Below, one piece after another: positions 1-6,853 of a DNA stretch of 8,159 bases. Every line of letters begins with the position of its first letter. The stretch's first letter is position 1. A model generated the notes under the pieces. It was not told the origin of the DNA. It searched no databases and saw nothing but the letters and a program-made list of their open reading frames with translations. Location: contig JAGYOI010000044.1 of NCBI GenBank assembly GCA_018399395.1, positions 1-8,159 of the forward strand, given 5' to 3'. A program made the translations under genes and the position numbers. The stretch comes from Prolixibacteraceae bacterium (lineage in GTDB: Bacteria; Bacteroidota; Bacteroidia; Bacteroidales; Prolixibacteraceae).

Positions 1-368
1 TGTTTTACCACTGCCGGGTTTACTGTTGGTAATGGTTTTCTTGTTTTATGAATAAACAATAAAACAAAAGTTGTTTTTAATGTTATTCCGGTAATTTTTA
101 ATGCTATTAATGGCCCATGGCTGATTAATCCTGACTCAAAGAAAAACTCCCCGGCAAGAAAAAACCCCAGCCCACATATTAATGCAACCAGTTCCAGTCC
201 GGGTTTGTATTCTTTCCTGATAATTTTCAGGGTGATGTATAAAACTTTAAGCCCGACACCGGTAAGAATTATCAGCAAAGGGTATAATGCTAAAGATGTT
301 GATGCTTTTAGGGTTATGCCCAAAGCCAATATGCTTAACCCGGTATAAAAAGGCCATTTTTTTGTCAT
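1..368 (-). CDS. Small integral membrane protein, C-terminus cut by window edge
   Basis: The frame is open from an ATG at 366-368 to the window edge, giving 122 codons with no stop, so the C-terminus is missing. The start is well bounded: an in-frame TAA lies only two codons upstream and there is no other start between. The protein begins MTKKWPFYTG. It shows about four hydrophobic segments, at roughly residues 6-22, 26-48, 57-75 and 84-106. The connecting loop near 48-56 is basic (KIIRKEYK) and so probably cytoplasmic. After the last helix comes a basic, proline-containing tail (HKTRKPLPT). I do not recognise the family and assign no function. It starts 10 bases after the stop of the glutamine-synthetase-like gene on the same strand, so it is probably co-transcribed as the last visible gene of the rlmH operon. 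Coding status is supported by the length of the open frame at the edge, the membrane-protein pattern and the tight spacing. Confidence 0.72.
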   Translation of the reverse strand, partial: MTKKWPFYTGLSILALGITLKASTSLALYPLLIILTGVGLKVLYITLKIIRKEYKPGLELVALICGLGFFLAGEFFFESGLISHGPLIALKITGITLKTTFVLLFIHKTRKPLPTVNPAVVK

Positions 369-378
369 TTGTTATTGT

Positions 379-1944
379 TTAACGGTAGTGCATAAAATGT
401 TCGATGAACTGGTTTATCCGTTCTTCGTCGTTGCTGTATATAATTCTTTTAACATTCCAGTTTTCCTCAAAATGAGTAAGTTTTTCTATGATAAAGTCAA
501 TTACACGCTCGGGGAATACCGGGTGTACATCTGTAAACAACTTTCTTTCTTTGATAAGGTGTTCAGCGGCCTCACCACACGACTCGGGCAATTTTTCAAG
601 TTTCGCTTTTATGTTGTCATTACCTTGCTGGTAAAGATCGGTTGCAACCAACTTCTGTTTAATTTCTTTTAAATAATTGGGGTTGTTCATTCCATCAATT
701 CCGGCCACCAGCAGGGCTGCTACAAAAAAGTGCATGTAAGCCGATGCATCGGTTCCCCGGTATTCCATTGTTTGATTATAGATGTACAACGGGTCGTAGC
801 TAAACATTCCCGATTGGCTCTGCCGCTGGTTCTGGGCCTTCATGTTAATTTTCGGTATCCTGATAAGTGCCGAGCGGTTTGATGGCCCCCAGCATATGTA
901 ATGGGGTGAAAGCTGGTTGTGTGCCAGCCGTAAATAAGAAACAGGCAGGCTGTTGCCAAATGCCGAGAGCGTGCCTGCATGTTTCAAAATTCCCGAAATC
1001 ATTTTTAACGATGATTTACGAAACTCGCTTCCTTCCCCTAAAATATTTATACCGTCTTTTTCGAGAATAAAATGGGTATGGAGCCCGTTTCCCGGTTTAT
1101 TTATTGCCACTTTGGGAGAAAAAGAAATATCAACGCCATGTTTGCGCCCCAACATCCTGATGATCCATTTCGATAGAACTACCTGGCGTATTGATTCTAC
1201 GGGGGGGCAGGGAAGAAACTCAATTTCGTGCTGTTCGTAATGCCTGCCATTGAACTGGAAAGCTCCGTGTTCGGCGTGTCCGTAACGTACCTTCCCTCCA
1301 CACTGGGCTATAGCTTTTATTGCTGCAGCACGAAGTTGTTCGAATTTAGAAAAAGGCTCTGAACTTTGATAGTTGCCCTCATCTGAAGAAAAACCTTCTT
1401 CAGGCTGGCTCATTGTGTAGTATTCAAGTTCACTGAACATTTTTATCTCATATCCACTTTTTTCCTGAAAATAATCTACGGCATTTTGTAATATGTTTTC
1501 GGGCGATGAGCTCAAACGTTCCCCCTCCCAGGTGTAAAACGAACAAATTATATCGAGGGTGGGTATTTTGGCAAACGGGTTTACAAACGCGGTGTTGAAA
1601 TCGGGGGTAATATATAAATCGGGATGCCTTTCTTTGTTATATGGGAATACGGAACCGCCATTTACTCGTTCGCCATATTTTAAAAGGTTTTCAATTTCGG
1701 TGCGCCCGGTAACAACAAAATTAATGGTTTTAAGTTTTTCGTCGGCCGAAATATACCTGAAATTGATCATTTCGATATCTTTCTCAAAAACATATTCAAT
1801 AATATCCTCAGCAGTGAAATACGCTGAAGGTTTTTGAAGATACCGTTCGAGTTTGTTAGCTGTTAACGAGTAACTGTTGCTCTCAAACATTGGTTGAGCT
1901 GGCTTTGCTTGATTATGTGTTTTTCGTTTAAATCTGTTTTCCAT
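379..1944 (-). CDS. Glutamine synthetase family protein with altered ammonium site (possible gamma-glutamyl-amine ligase)
   Basis: This 521-residue protein has the two-domain glutamine synthetase fold of the roughly 500-residue type found in Bacteroidota. The beta-grasp domain is at about 48-140 and the catalytic domain at about 145-490. Conserved elements are ELEYY (metal ligands E172, E174), H223-A-E225, YEQHEIEF (E240), NGLHTH (H289), SYLRL (R339), CWGPSNRSALIRIP (R357, R362), MEYRGTD (E394, R396) and AGIDGM. The C-terminal DLYQQ and ERKLFTD stretches also match the family. Two positions depart from classical enzymes. The FDGSS-like loop reads VNGGS, so Asp50 (Salmonella numbering) is Asn95. 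The flap usually ending in E-A-P reads NQLSP, so Glu327 is Leu345. These residues normally bind and deprotonate ammonium, so ordinary glutamine synthesis is doubtful. Ligation of glutamate to another amine, or a regulatory role, is inferred. Family membership is near certain. The start ATG follows an A-rich leader with a weak GAG, 39 bases after the kinase gene. Confidence 0.93.
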   Translation of the reverse strand: MENRFKRKTHNQAKPAQPMFESNSYSLTANKLERYLQKPSAYFTAEDIIEYVFEKDIEMINFRYISADEKLKTINFVVTGRTEIENLLKYGERVNGGSVFPYNKERHPDLYITPDFNTAFVNPFAKIPTLDIICSFYTWEGERLSSSPENILQNAVDYFQEKSGYEIKMFSELEYYTMSQPEEGFSSDEGNYQSSEPFSKFEQLRAAAIKAIAQCGGKVRYGHAEHGAFQFNGRHYEQHEIEFLPCPPVESIRQVVLSKWIIRMLGRKHGVDISFSPKVAINKPGNGLHTHFILEKDGINILGEGSEFRKSSLKMISGILKHAGTLSAFGNSLPVSYLRLAHNQLSPHYICWGPSNRSALIRIPKINMKAQNQRQSQSGMFSYDPLYIYNQTMEYRGTDASAYMHFFVAALLVAGIDGMNNPNYLKEIKQKLVATDLYQQGNDNIKAKLEKLPESCGEAAEHLIKERKLFTDVHPVFPERVIDFIIEKLTHFEENWNVKRIIYSNDEERINQFIEHFMHYR

Positions 1945-1983
1945 TAATTTCTCATTTTTATTTTACGGGCATGGTTTAATTGT

Positions 1984-4900
1984 TTACCCGGTTGGCAGCT
2001 CAATGTAAAATGCTGTTCCAGTCTTAGGGTCAGATTCAAACCATACCTTCCCGTTGAAATTTTCAATAATATTTTTAGTGATGGCCAGTCCTAAACCTGC
2101 ACCACTTGATTTGGTGGTAAAGTTGGGGACAAAAATGCTTTCTTTCAAATAATCCGGTATTCCTTTTCCATTATCTTTTATAGTAATGATTACTTTTTTG
2201 TTTTGTTCAGTTAAATTGATGATAATTTTTCCTTTCCGGCCTTCAGGAATTGATTGAATTCCGTTGCGTATGAGGTTGATAACAGCTCGCGATAGTTGTT
2301 CCTTATCAGCCACAACAAATATTTCTTTGTCATCGGGGAAATCTTTCTTTATTGAAACCTGACCGGTAAAGTCATAAAGCTCGATGGTTTCGGAGAGTCG
2401 TTGTGTTAAGTTAAAACGTTCTTTTTTGGCCCGTGGTATTTTAGCAAAGTTTGAAAATTCGCTTGCAATTGCCGATAAATTGTTGATTTGTTCGATAAGC
2501 ATATTGGTCACTTTTTCAACTTTTTCGGTATAGTTGGGTTCAGCAGGCGAAGTGCGTTGTAAAAACTGGATGTTTAGTTTCATCGGGGTTAACGGGTTTT
2601 TTATTTCATGTGCAATTTGCTTGGCCATTTCGCGCCAGGCTGTTTCCCGCTCCGAACGTGCCAGTAAATCGGCGCTAATGGACAGTTCTTCCAGTTTCTT
2701 ATTGTATTCAGCAACCAATAAGCCAATTTCGTCGTCTGATTTGTAGCGGATGGGTTCTGTTCTTTTACCCAACTGCATCCCGCTAAGGTTTTCCCTGATT
2801 AACCGCAGGGGGTCGGTGATGCGGGCCGAAATAAAAAAGGCAACCAATACACTGGCCAGCAACAAAAATACATACAGGTTGATAAAGGCCAGGATAAAAG
2901 TGGTTATTTCCTGCCTGAAAGCCTTTTCCTTTGTAAAATATGGGAGATTGAGGTAAGCAATAATATCTCCGCTTGAATTCATAAGTGGAATATAAGCCGA
3001 TAGGTATTCAAGTTTCCCAATGTGCTCGTTATGGAGTATACGGCCGGGCTGCTGAAGACGAAGTTGAGTATATGCCCTGTTTTGCATTTGTTCCGATATT
3101 AGCCCTTTTTCAAAAACTTCGGGGCGTGATGACGAAATCAGTTTACCATCCCTGCTGTAAAGGTTAATGTCGGTCCAGAATATATCTGAAAGACTTACCA
3201 GTTCGTAATCGAGAAATGCTTTAAGCTCATCATCAAATTCTTCTACATTCGATAAAATAACTTCCAGCTCAGATGAAACAGCATTTACAACCTCAATTAA
3301 ATTATCGCGGTGTTTTGACTTGTATTGGTTGATGTTGTAAAAAATTGTGACACTGCCCACGAAAAGCAATGCTGTAAAAACAACGCCTACAATAGAGGAC
3401 TGGATTCGGATCCTCAATGAACCTTTTACGGCATTGATTCGTAATTTCGGACGTGTTATGAAATTTATAATTACGGCAAGTGTAAACAAAAAGACAAACA
3501 AATAGGGGAAAGCGATAAGATAGTCGTAAAAAGTTAAGGCCTTGCGGCTTACAATGATTACGTTTTTATCTCCTGAAGGGTAGATGCAATGTATAAAATC
3601 ACCCCATTTTTCAAAAACGGCCTTGTTCTGGTTGTTTAAATCATATTCATTGGAACTAAGGGCATACGAGTATTTTCCGCCACGGTCAACTAATTTCCCA
3701 TTGTTGTATTTTGCAAATGAATAGTTGTTAAAGAGTCGTTTCTCCATTGAATGTGACGGGAGAAGTAATTCCGGGAATCCAATCCCTTCAGATTGTAACT
3801 TCGAGTTTAGTTCAATAAAAACTGATGTTTCAGGTTGGTTATCGTTATAGGTAAAGCTGAATTTCCCAAAATATGTTATCCGCCCGTTCATGTTGTCGAG
3901 ATAGTAGAAGTTAGTTCCGGGAATGGGGTCTCCGTTTTCAATCAGCAATGAATCGAAAAACGGGAAACAGGGTTTGGTTATTCCTTCAGGTTGAATGATA
4001 ACGCTATCGGTGCTTTGGCAAATTGTAAACTGGATGTCGTATTCCCGCAAATAACCACCAAAATAGGTTTGTTCAAGATAATCGGGAATAAAGTCGAAAG
4101 GTGGATATAACTCTTGTATCAGAAATGAGTCGGTTTCGATAACAGCGTCGATATCGCGCAGGAATAATTCGGCTGTAGGATCGTGCTCCGACGACAGGTT
4201 GGCTGCCATTAGCTTCTGGACCTTTTGTTCGTGTTTTTCGTCGAAACGGATAATAAAGCTTAGCCCCATTATTGTAAATATCGAAGTGTATACAACGATG
4301 AAAGATAATCTGTGGTTGAGCGAATTGTATTTAAAAAAGTAATACGTTACGATTGAAACAATCCAGTATATAGCGTTTAACCTGAAATTGGCATTTTTAT
4401 CGAGTAGTATGCAAAACAAAGTTACAAGTGTGTTTGCTACAAGCAGGATTATAATAAACTCGGTAAATGAAGTGTGTTTTTTGTAAATCCTGCTAATCCG
4501 GCTTATGATGAAAAAAACCGTAAAAAAGAGCAACCCGATAATCAGAAATCCGGCAAAAGAATGGATGGTAATTTCTTCAATCCGGTATACTGCAAGCGAT
4601 ATATTTGAATTGAAAATAAGAATTTTAATCAGGAAACGGACCAATGTCATCACAATGGCCGATAGAACGAGCCAGAAAAATAATGAAATGCGGCGATTGG
4701 TAATGTTTTGTTTGAAGTGTTGCGAAATGTCAAATGTACGGGTAAAACAAATACCCCAGAAAAAAATGAAAACACTTAGCATAATCAGCTCGCCAAGCGA
4801 AGAAAGCATTGGGGCGTATGCAAATTGCCCGGGCGAAAAGAGATTTAAAAGGTAAACCGATTTTGGCAGTCCGTATTTGTTCATAACCAGGTATATGCCC

Positions 4901-5652
4901 GCGAGTATAAATGAAATGAATAATAATTTAAGCTTCGGGTACGCGTGGTAATAATGAACATTCAGACGATACAATAAAATGAAAAATAAAAAGATTGCAA
5001 CCGCGTACAATATTGTGGGTAAATAAAGGCTTTGGTACATGCAGGGTGTATTTCCCGAAGGTTTTATCGAAAACAGGTAGTGATTGTTGATGCCATAAAA
5101 ATCGTTGCTGTTTTCGCTGGGATAAAAATGTACCTCGAAATTATTGGGAAGGTTAAAGCCCTTAGCAAAAGCATTTTCAAGGTGTTCGTTTTCAATATTA
5201 AAAGCATATTTAATAAGAATGAGCCCATAAAATGTATAGTCTCCTGTATTTTCTTTCGATAAGGTGTACCATCCGTTGGGCAACTGAATGAGGCCTTCTT
5301 CTGAATTTTTGATTTTATCAGGAAAACTTGTGAAGTTGTCGGACCAGAAAACCAATTCTTCTTTATTGAAAACCAAAAGGCTTATTTCGTTTTTGTTGAA
5401 CAACGAGTTGAACGATGATAAGGCGCCGGCAATGTTTATATTGGTTTTGTTTTCGAGAGAATCAACTTTTGATGCAGCATCGGTTAATATTCGTTCTGTT
5501 TTAATTTGTTTTCGCTGAAGGGTGCGGGTTATGCTTTTCATGTCGTTCGGGTCTATCCCGTCTTTCAGAATATAACTTTCTGAAAGTATGCCGGCAGCAA
5601 GTACAACAATAAAAAGAAAAAATGGTAACCGTATGTGCTTTGTTATCCTCAT
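1984..5652 (-). CDS. Large NtrY-like membrane sensor histidine kinase
   Basis: The 1222-residue protein ends in a complete kinase core. HAMP is at about 942-995. The HisKA helix has phospho-acceptor H1015 in AHEIKNPLTPMKLN, a form typical of NtrY-type kinases. The ATPase domain has the N box NLIRNGIQSI (1126-1135), G1 DNGKGI (1160-1165), F box FVPNFTTK (about 1174-1181) and G2 GAGLGLA (1184-1190), so it should be active. The sensor part is unusually long. I count about 12 hydrophobic segments, near residues 8-27, 208-228, 241-257, 282-304, 323-345, 363-386, 397-417, 425-441, 449-468, 709-732, 750-773 and 918-941. With an inside N-terminus this gives three periplasmic domains: 28-207, 470-706 and 774-917. 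The last looks Cache-like (LYSRDGKLISSS). The signal sensed is unknown. No response regulator is present in the window. The ATG lies 1 base after the rlmH stop, implying co-transcription. An in-between promoter was not seen. Confidence 0.95.
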   Translation of the reverse strand: MRITKHIRLPFFLFIVVLAAGILSESYILKDGIDPNDMKSITRTLQRKQIKTERILTDAASKVDSLENKTNINIAGALSSFNSLFNKNEISLLVFNKEELVFWSDNFTSFPDKIKNSEEGLIQLPNGWYTLSKENTGDYTFYGLILIKYAFNIENEHLENAFAKGFNLPNNFEVHFYPSENSNDFYGINNHYLFSIKPSGNTPCMYQSLYLPTILYAVAIFLFFILLYRLNVHYYHAYPKLKLLFISFILAGIYLVMNKYGLPKSVYLLNLFSPGQFAYAPMLSSLGELIMLSVFIFFWGICFTRTFDISQHFKQNITNRRISLFFWLVLSAIVMTLVRFLIKILIFNSNISLAVYRIEEITIHSFAGFLIIGLLFFTVFFIISRISRIYKKHTSFTEFIIILLVANTLVTLFCILLDKNANFRLNAIYWIVSIVTYYFFKYNSLNHRLSFIVVYTSIFTIMGLSFIIRFDEKHEQKVQKLMAANLSSEHDPTAELFLRDIDAVIETDSFLIQELYPPFDFIPDYLEQTYFGGYLREYDIQFTICQSTDSVIIQPEGITKPCFPFFDSLLIENGDPIPGTNFYYLDNMNGRITYFGKFSFTYNDNQPETSVFIELNSKLQSEGIGFPELLLPSHSMEKRLFNNYSFAKYNNGKLVDRGGKYSYALSSNEYDLNNQNKAVFEKWGDFIHCIYPSGDKNVIIVSRKALTFYDYLIAFPYLFVFLFTLAVIINFITRPKLRINAVKGSLRIRIQSSIVGVVFTALLFVGSVTIFYNINQYKSKHRDNLIEVVNAVSSELEVILSNVEEFDDELKAFLDYELVSLSDIFWTDINLYSRDGKLISSSRPEVFEKGLISEQMQNRAYTQLRLQQPGRILHNEHIGKLEYLSAYIPLMNSSGDIIAYLNLPYFTKEKAFRQEITTFILAFINLYVFLLLASVLVAFFISARITDPLRLIRENLSGMQLGKRTEPIRYKSDDEIGLLVAEYNKKLEELSISADLLARSERETAWREMAKQIAHEIKNPLTPMKLNIQFLQRTSPAEPNYTEKVEKVTNMLIEQINNLSAIASEFSNFAKIPRAKKERFNLTQRLSETIELYDFTGQVSIKKDFPDDKEIFVVADKEQLSRAVINLIRNGIQSIPEGRKGKIIINLTEQNKKVIITIKDNGKGIPDYLKESIFVPNFTTKSSGAGLGLAITKNIIENFNGKVWFESDPKTGTAFYIELPTG

Positions 5653-5653
5653 G

Positions 5654-6127
5654 TTATTGATGGTGATAGGGTTCGCCTTTAATAATTGTCATGGCCCGGT
5701 ATAGCTGCTCGGTAAAAACAAGCCGCACCATCTGATGTGAAAACGTCATACGCGATAAAGATACTTTTTCGTTGCAGCGTTTATATATTTCATCAGAAAA
5801 GCCATACGGGCCACCTACTACAAAAACTATGCAGCGTGTGCCCGTTATCATCTTTTTTTCAATATGTTTTGCAAACTGTTCCGAACTGAATTCTTTTCCG
5901 TTTTCATCAAGTAAGATCAGATGATCGCCTGATGATACTTTTGATAATACCTGTTCCCCTTCTTTCTGCTTTTGCTGCCCTTTGGTGAGCTTGCGCGTAT
6001 TTTTAAGGGCCGGGATTACTTCAACACTTACCGGAATGTAATGTTTTAGCCGTTCGAGGTACTTGTTGATACCTTTTTTCAGGTAATCGTCGTCGGTTTT
6101 TCCAATAAGTAAAAGGGTTATCTTCAT
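5654..6127 (-). CDS. rlmH: 23S rRNA (pseudouridine-1915-N3)-methyltransferase RlmH
   Basis: At 157 residues this is the usual length for RlmH, a small SPOUT-class (knotted) methyltransferase. RlmH uses S-adenosylmethionine to methylate pseudouridine 1915 in helix 69 of 23S rRNA, acting as a homodimer on assembled 70S ribosomes. Family signatures are all present: an N-terminal MKITLLLIGK strand, LDENGKEFSSE (73-83), the SAM-binding loop VVGGPYGF (103-110; other members often have IGGAxG), VSLSRMTFSHQMVRLVFTEQ (122-141) followed by LYRA, and the terminal PYHH. A serine replaces the common proline in the MTFPHQ motif, which is a minor change. It is the first gene of the minus-strand set and has a leader of about 125 bases if the upstream TAnnTTTG-like box is used. 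The ATG at 6125-6127 starts exactly at the conserved N-terminus, so the start is secure. Confidence 0.97.
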   Translation of the reverse strand: MKITLLLIGKTDDDYLKKGINKYLERLKHYIPVSVEVIPALKNTRKLTKGQQKQKEGEQVLSKVSSGDHLILLDENGKEFSSEQFAKHIEKKMITGTRCIVFVVGGPYGFSDEIYKRCNEKVSLSRMTFSHQMVRLVFTEQLYRAMTIIKGEPYHHQ

Positions 6128-6222
6128 GCTTGTTATTCGTTTTGTGAATATTGATAATGAAAATTACATGAACTGTTTGGATTATGCCAAACCAGGTCTG
6201 ATCTGATTCATTATTTATTTTG

Positions 6223-6230
6223 TACTTTTG
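6223..6230 (+). promoter_or_regulatory. Secondary TAnnTTTG-like -7 box, plus strand
   Basis: The sequence TACTTTTG fits the Bacteroidota -7 consensus TAnnTTTG. No TTTG at the proper -33 distance is visible, and the leader to the DUF4783 start would exceed 200 bases. It is therefore a weaker candidate than the box at 6356. It may be chance in such AT-rich DNA. Confidence 0.15.
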
Positions 6231-6258
6231 TTCATTAAATGTTCTAGTTGTGAAAATA

Positions 6259-6266
6259 CAAAAATA
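6259..6266 (-). promoter_or_regulatory. Candidate -7 box for the rlmH operon
   Basis: Read on the minus strand the sequence is TATTTTTG, which fits the Bacteroidota -7 consensus TAnnTTTG. It is the only match I found on this strand between rlmH and the repeat element. It would give a leader of about 125 bases before rlmH. No good TTTG -33 box sits at the expected distance, so the assignment is tentative. Confidence 0.3.
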
Positions 6267-6320
6267 TGCCGACAAACTGTTTTTATCTTTAGCATACTTT
6301 TTGTAGTGCAATAAAGGCAG

Positions 6321-6358
6321 TTACAAAGTTTGCCGGAAAGTTTGCCGAAAACTTGTAA
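6321..6358. repeat. Tandem 12-base direct repeat inside an imperfect inverted repeat
   Basis: AAAGTTTGCCGG (6325-6336) is followed directly by AAAGTTTGCCGA (6337-6348), two head-to-tail copies differing only in the last base. The pair is enclosed by TTACAAAGTTT (6321-6331) and AAACTTGTAA (6349-6358), which can pair as about 10 bp with one bulged base. The element lies where an operator for the plus-strand promoter would be expected, between a TTTG and the TAATTTTG box. The sequence arrangement is seen directly; a regulatory role is inferred. Confidence 0.5.
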
Positions 6359-6363
6359 TTTTG
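6329..6363 (+). promoter_or_regulatory. Candidate promoter for the DUF4783-yihY transcript
   Basis: A TTTG (6329-6332) stands 23 bases before TAATTTTG (6356-6363). This resembles the Bacteroidota sigma-factor pattern TTTG / TAnnTTTG, although the spacing is slightly longer than the usual 19-21. Transcription would begin near 6370, giving a leader of about 75 bases. The two boxes bracket one copy of a 12-base tandem repeat, so a repressor bound there could block the promoter. The promoter call rests on consensus matching only. Confidence 0.35.
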
Positions 6364-6443
6364 AAATTATTATATGTAATTTAATTGATAGAAATATCGC
6401 GTAGCACGGTTGTAATAATCGTGGTGTGGTAAAAAATAAACGA

Positions 6444-6842
6444 ATGAGACGTTTTAAACATATTGCATTAGTTTTCATTTTCATGTGTTTTGCATCTGTT
6501 TCAGTAGTAGGGCAAAAAGTGCCTGAAAATGTTTTGATGGGGCTGAAAACAGGAAATGCACAGGAATTATCAAAAAATTTTAGTGATAACATCGAGCTTG
6601 TTATTCTTGAGAACGATAATGTATACAGCAAGGCTCATGCCCGTCAGGTTGTTGCTGATTTTTTCAAGGATTATCCGCCACAGGATTTTACACTGATACA
6701 TCAGGGGGGTAAAGATGAAGCAAGTTATGCTATTGGCAATTTGCATGTTGAAAATGAAAAATTCAGGGTGTACTTTTTAATAAAGACCAATAACGGGCAA
6801 TCGCTTGTTCATCAGTTGCGGATAGAAAGACAAACCAAGTAA
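6444..6842 (+). CDS. Exported DUF4783 family protein
   Basis: The product is 132 residues. I chose the ATG at 6444 rather than the in-frame GTG at 6426 because it places a compact signal peptide at the N-terminus. This is MRRFK, a hydrophobic core IALVFIFMCFASVSVV, and a probable cleavage after Gly23, a common Bacteroidota G|Q site. There is no lipobox cysteine at the cleavage point, so it is likely soluble in the periplasm rather than a lipoprotein. The mature part matches DUF4783: VLMGLKTGNAQELSKNFSDNIEL, then YSKAHARQVVADFFKDYPPQDF, HQGGKDEASYAIGNLH, KFRVYFLIK and a final HQLRIE. The family has an NTF2-like flavour and no established function known to me. It is followed after 11 bases by the YihY-family gene, with which it is probably co-transcribed. 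Confidence 0.9.
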   Translation: MRRFKHIALVFIFMCFASVSVVGQKVPENVLMGLKTGNAQELSKNFSDNIELVILENDNVYSKAHARQVVADFFKDYPPQDFTLIHQGGKDEASYAIGNLHVENEKFRVYFLIKTNNGQSLVHQLRIERQTK

Positions 6843-6853
6843 AGTTGTTGCTA

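Larger units (their letters stand above)
6128..6443. other. Divergent intergenic region between rlmH and the DUF4783 gene
   Basis: These 316 bases separate two gene sets transcribed away from each other and should carry both promoters. They are AT-rich, and two minus-strand open frames crossing them have no protein-like composition. Within the region are TAnnTTTG-like boxes on both strands, a tandem 12-base direct repeat inside an imperfect inverted repeat (6321-6358), and a short hairpin at 6405-6423 just before the DUF4783 start. I saw no tRNA, riboswitch core or small gene. Confidence 0.7.

Noticed and set aside
4505..4855. 116-codon plus-strand open frame inside the kinase gene
   Set aside because: It is antisense to membrane segments of the kinase, where hydrophobic codons readily give basic shadow frames.
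6021..6311. Minus-strand open frame overlapping the rlmH start
   Set aside because: It reads the first part of rlmH in another frame, and its upstream part lies in AT-rich intergenic DNA with no family pattern.
6426..6443. GTG at 6426 as start of the DUF4783 protein
   Set aside because: It would add six polar residues ahead of a well-formed signal peptide that begins naturally at the ATG at 6444.
6215..6631. 138-codon minus-strand open frame across the intergenic region
   Set aside because: It overlaps the well-supported DUF4783 gene on the other strand, and its cysteine-rich, irregular composition does not look like a protein.
6845..6853. TTG codons at 6845 and 6848 as start of the YihY-family protein
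   Set aside because: An ATG three codons in gives normal spacing to the previous gene, and nothing conserved lies before it.
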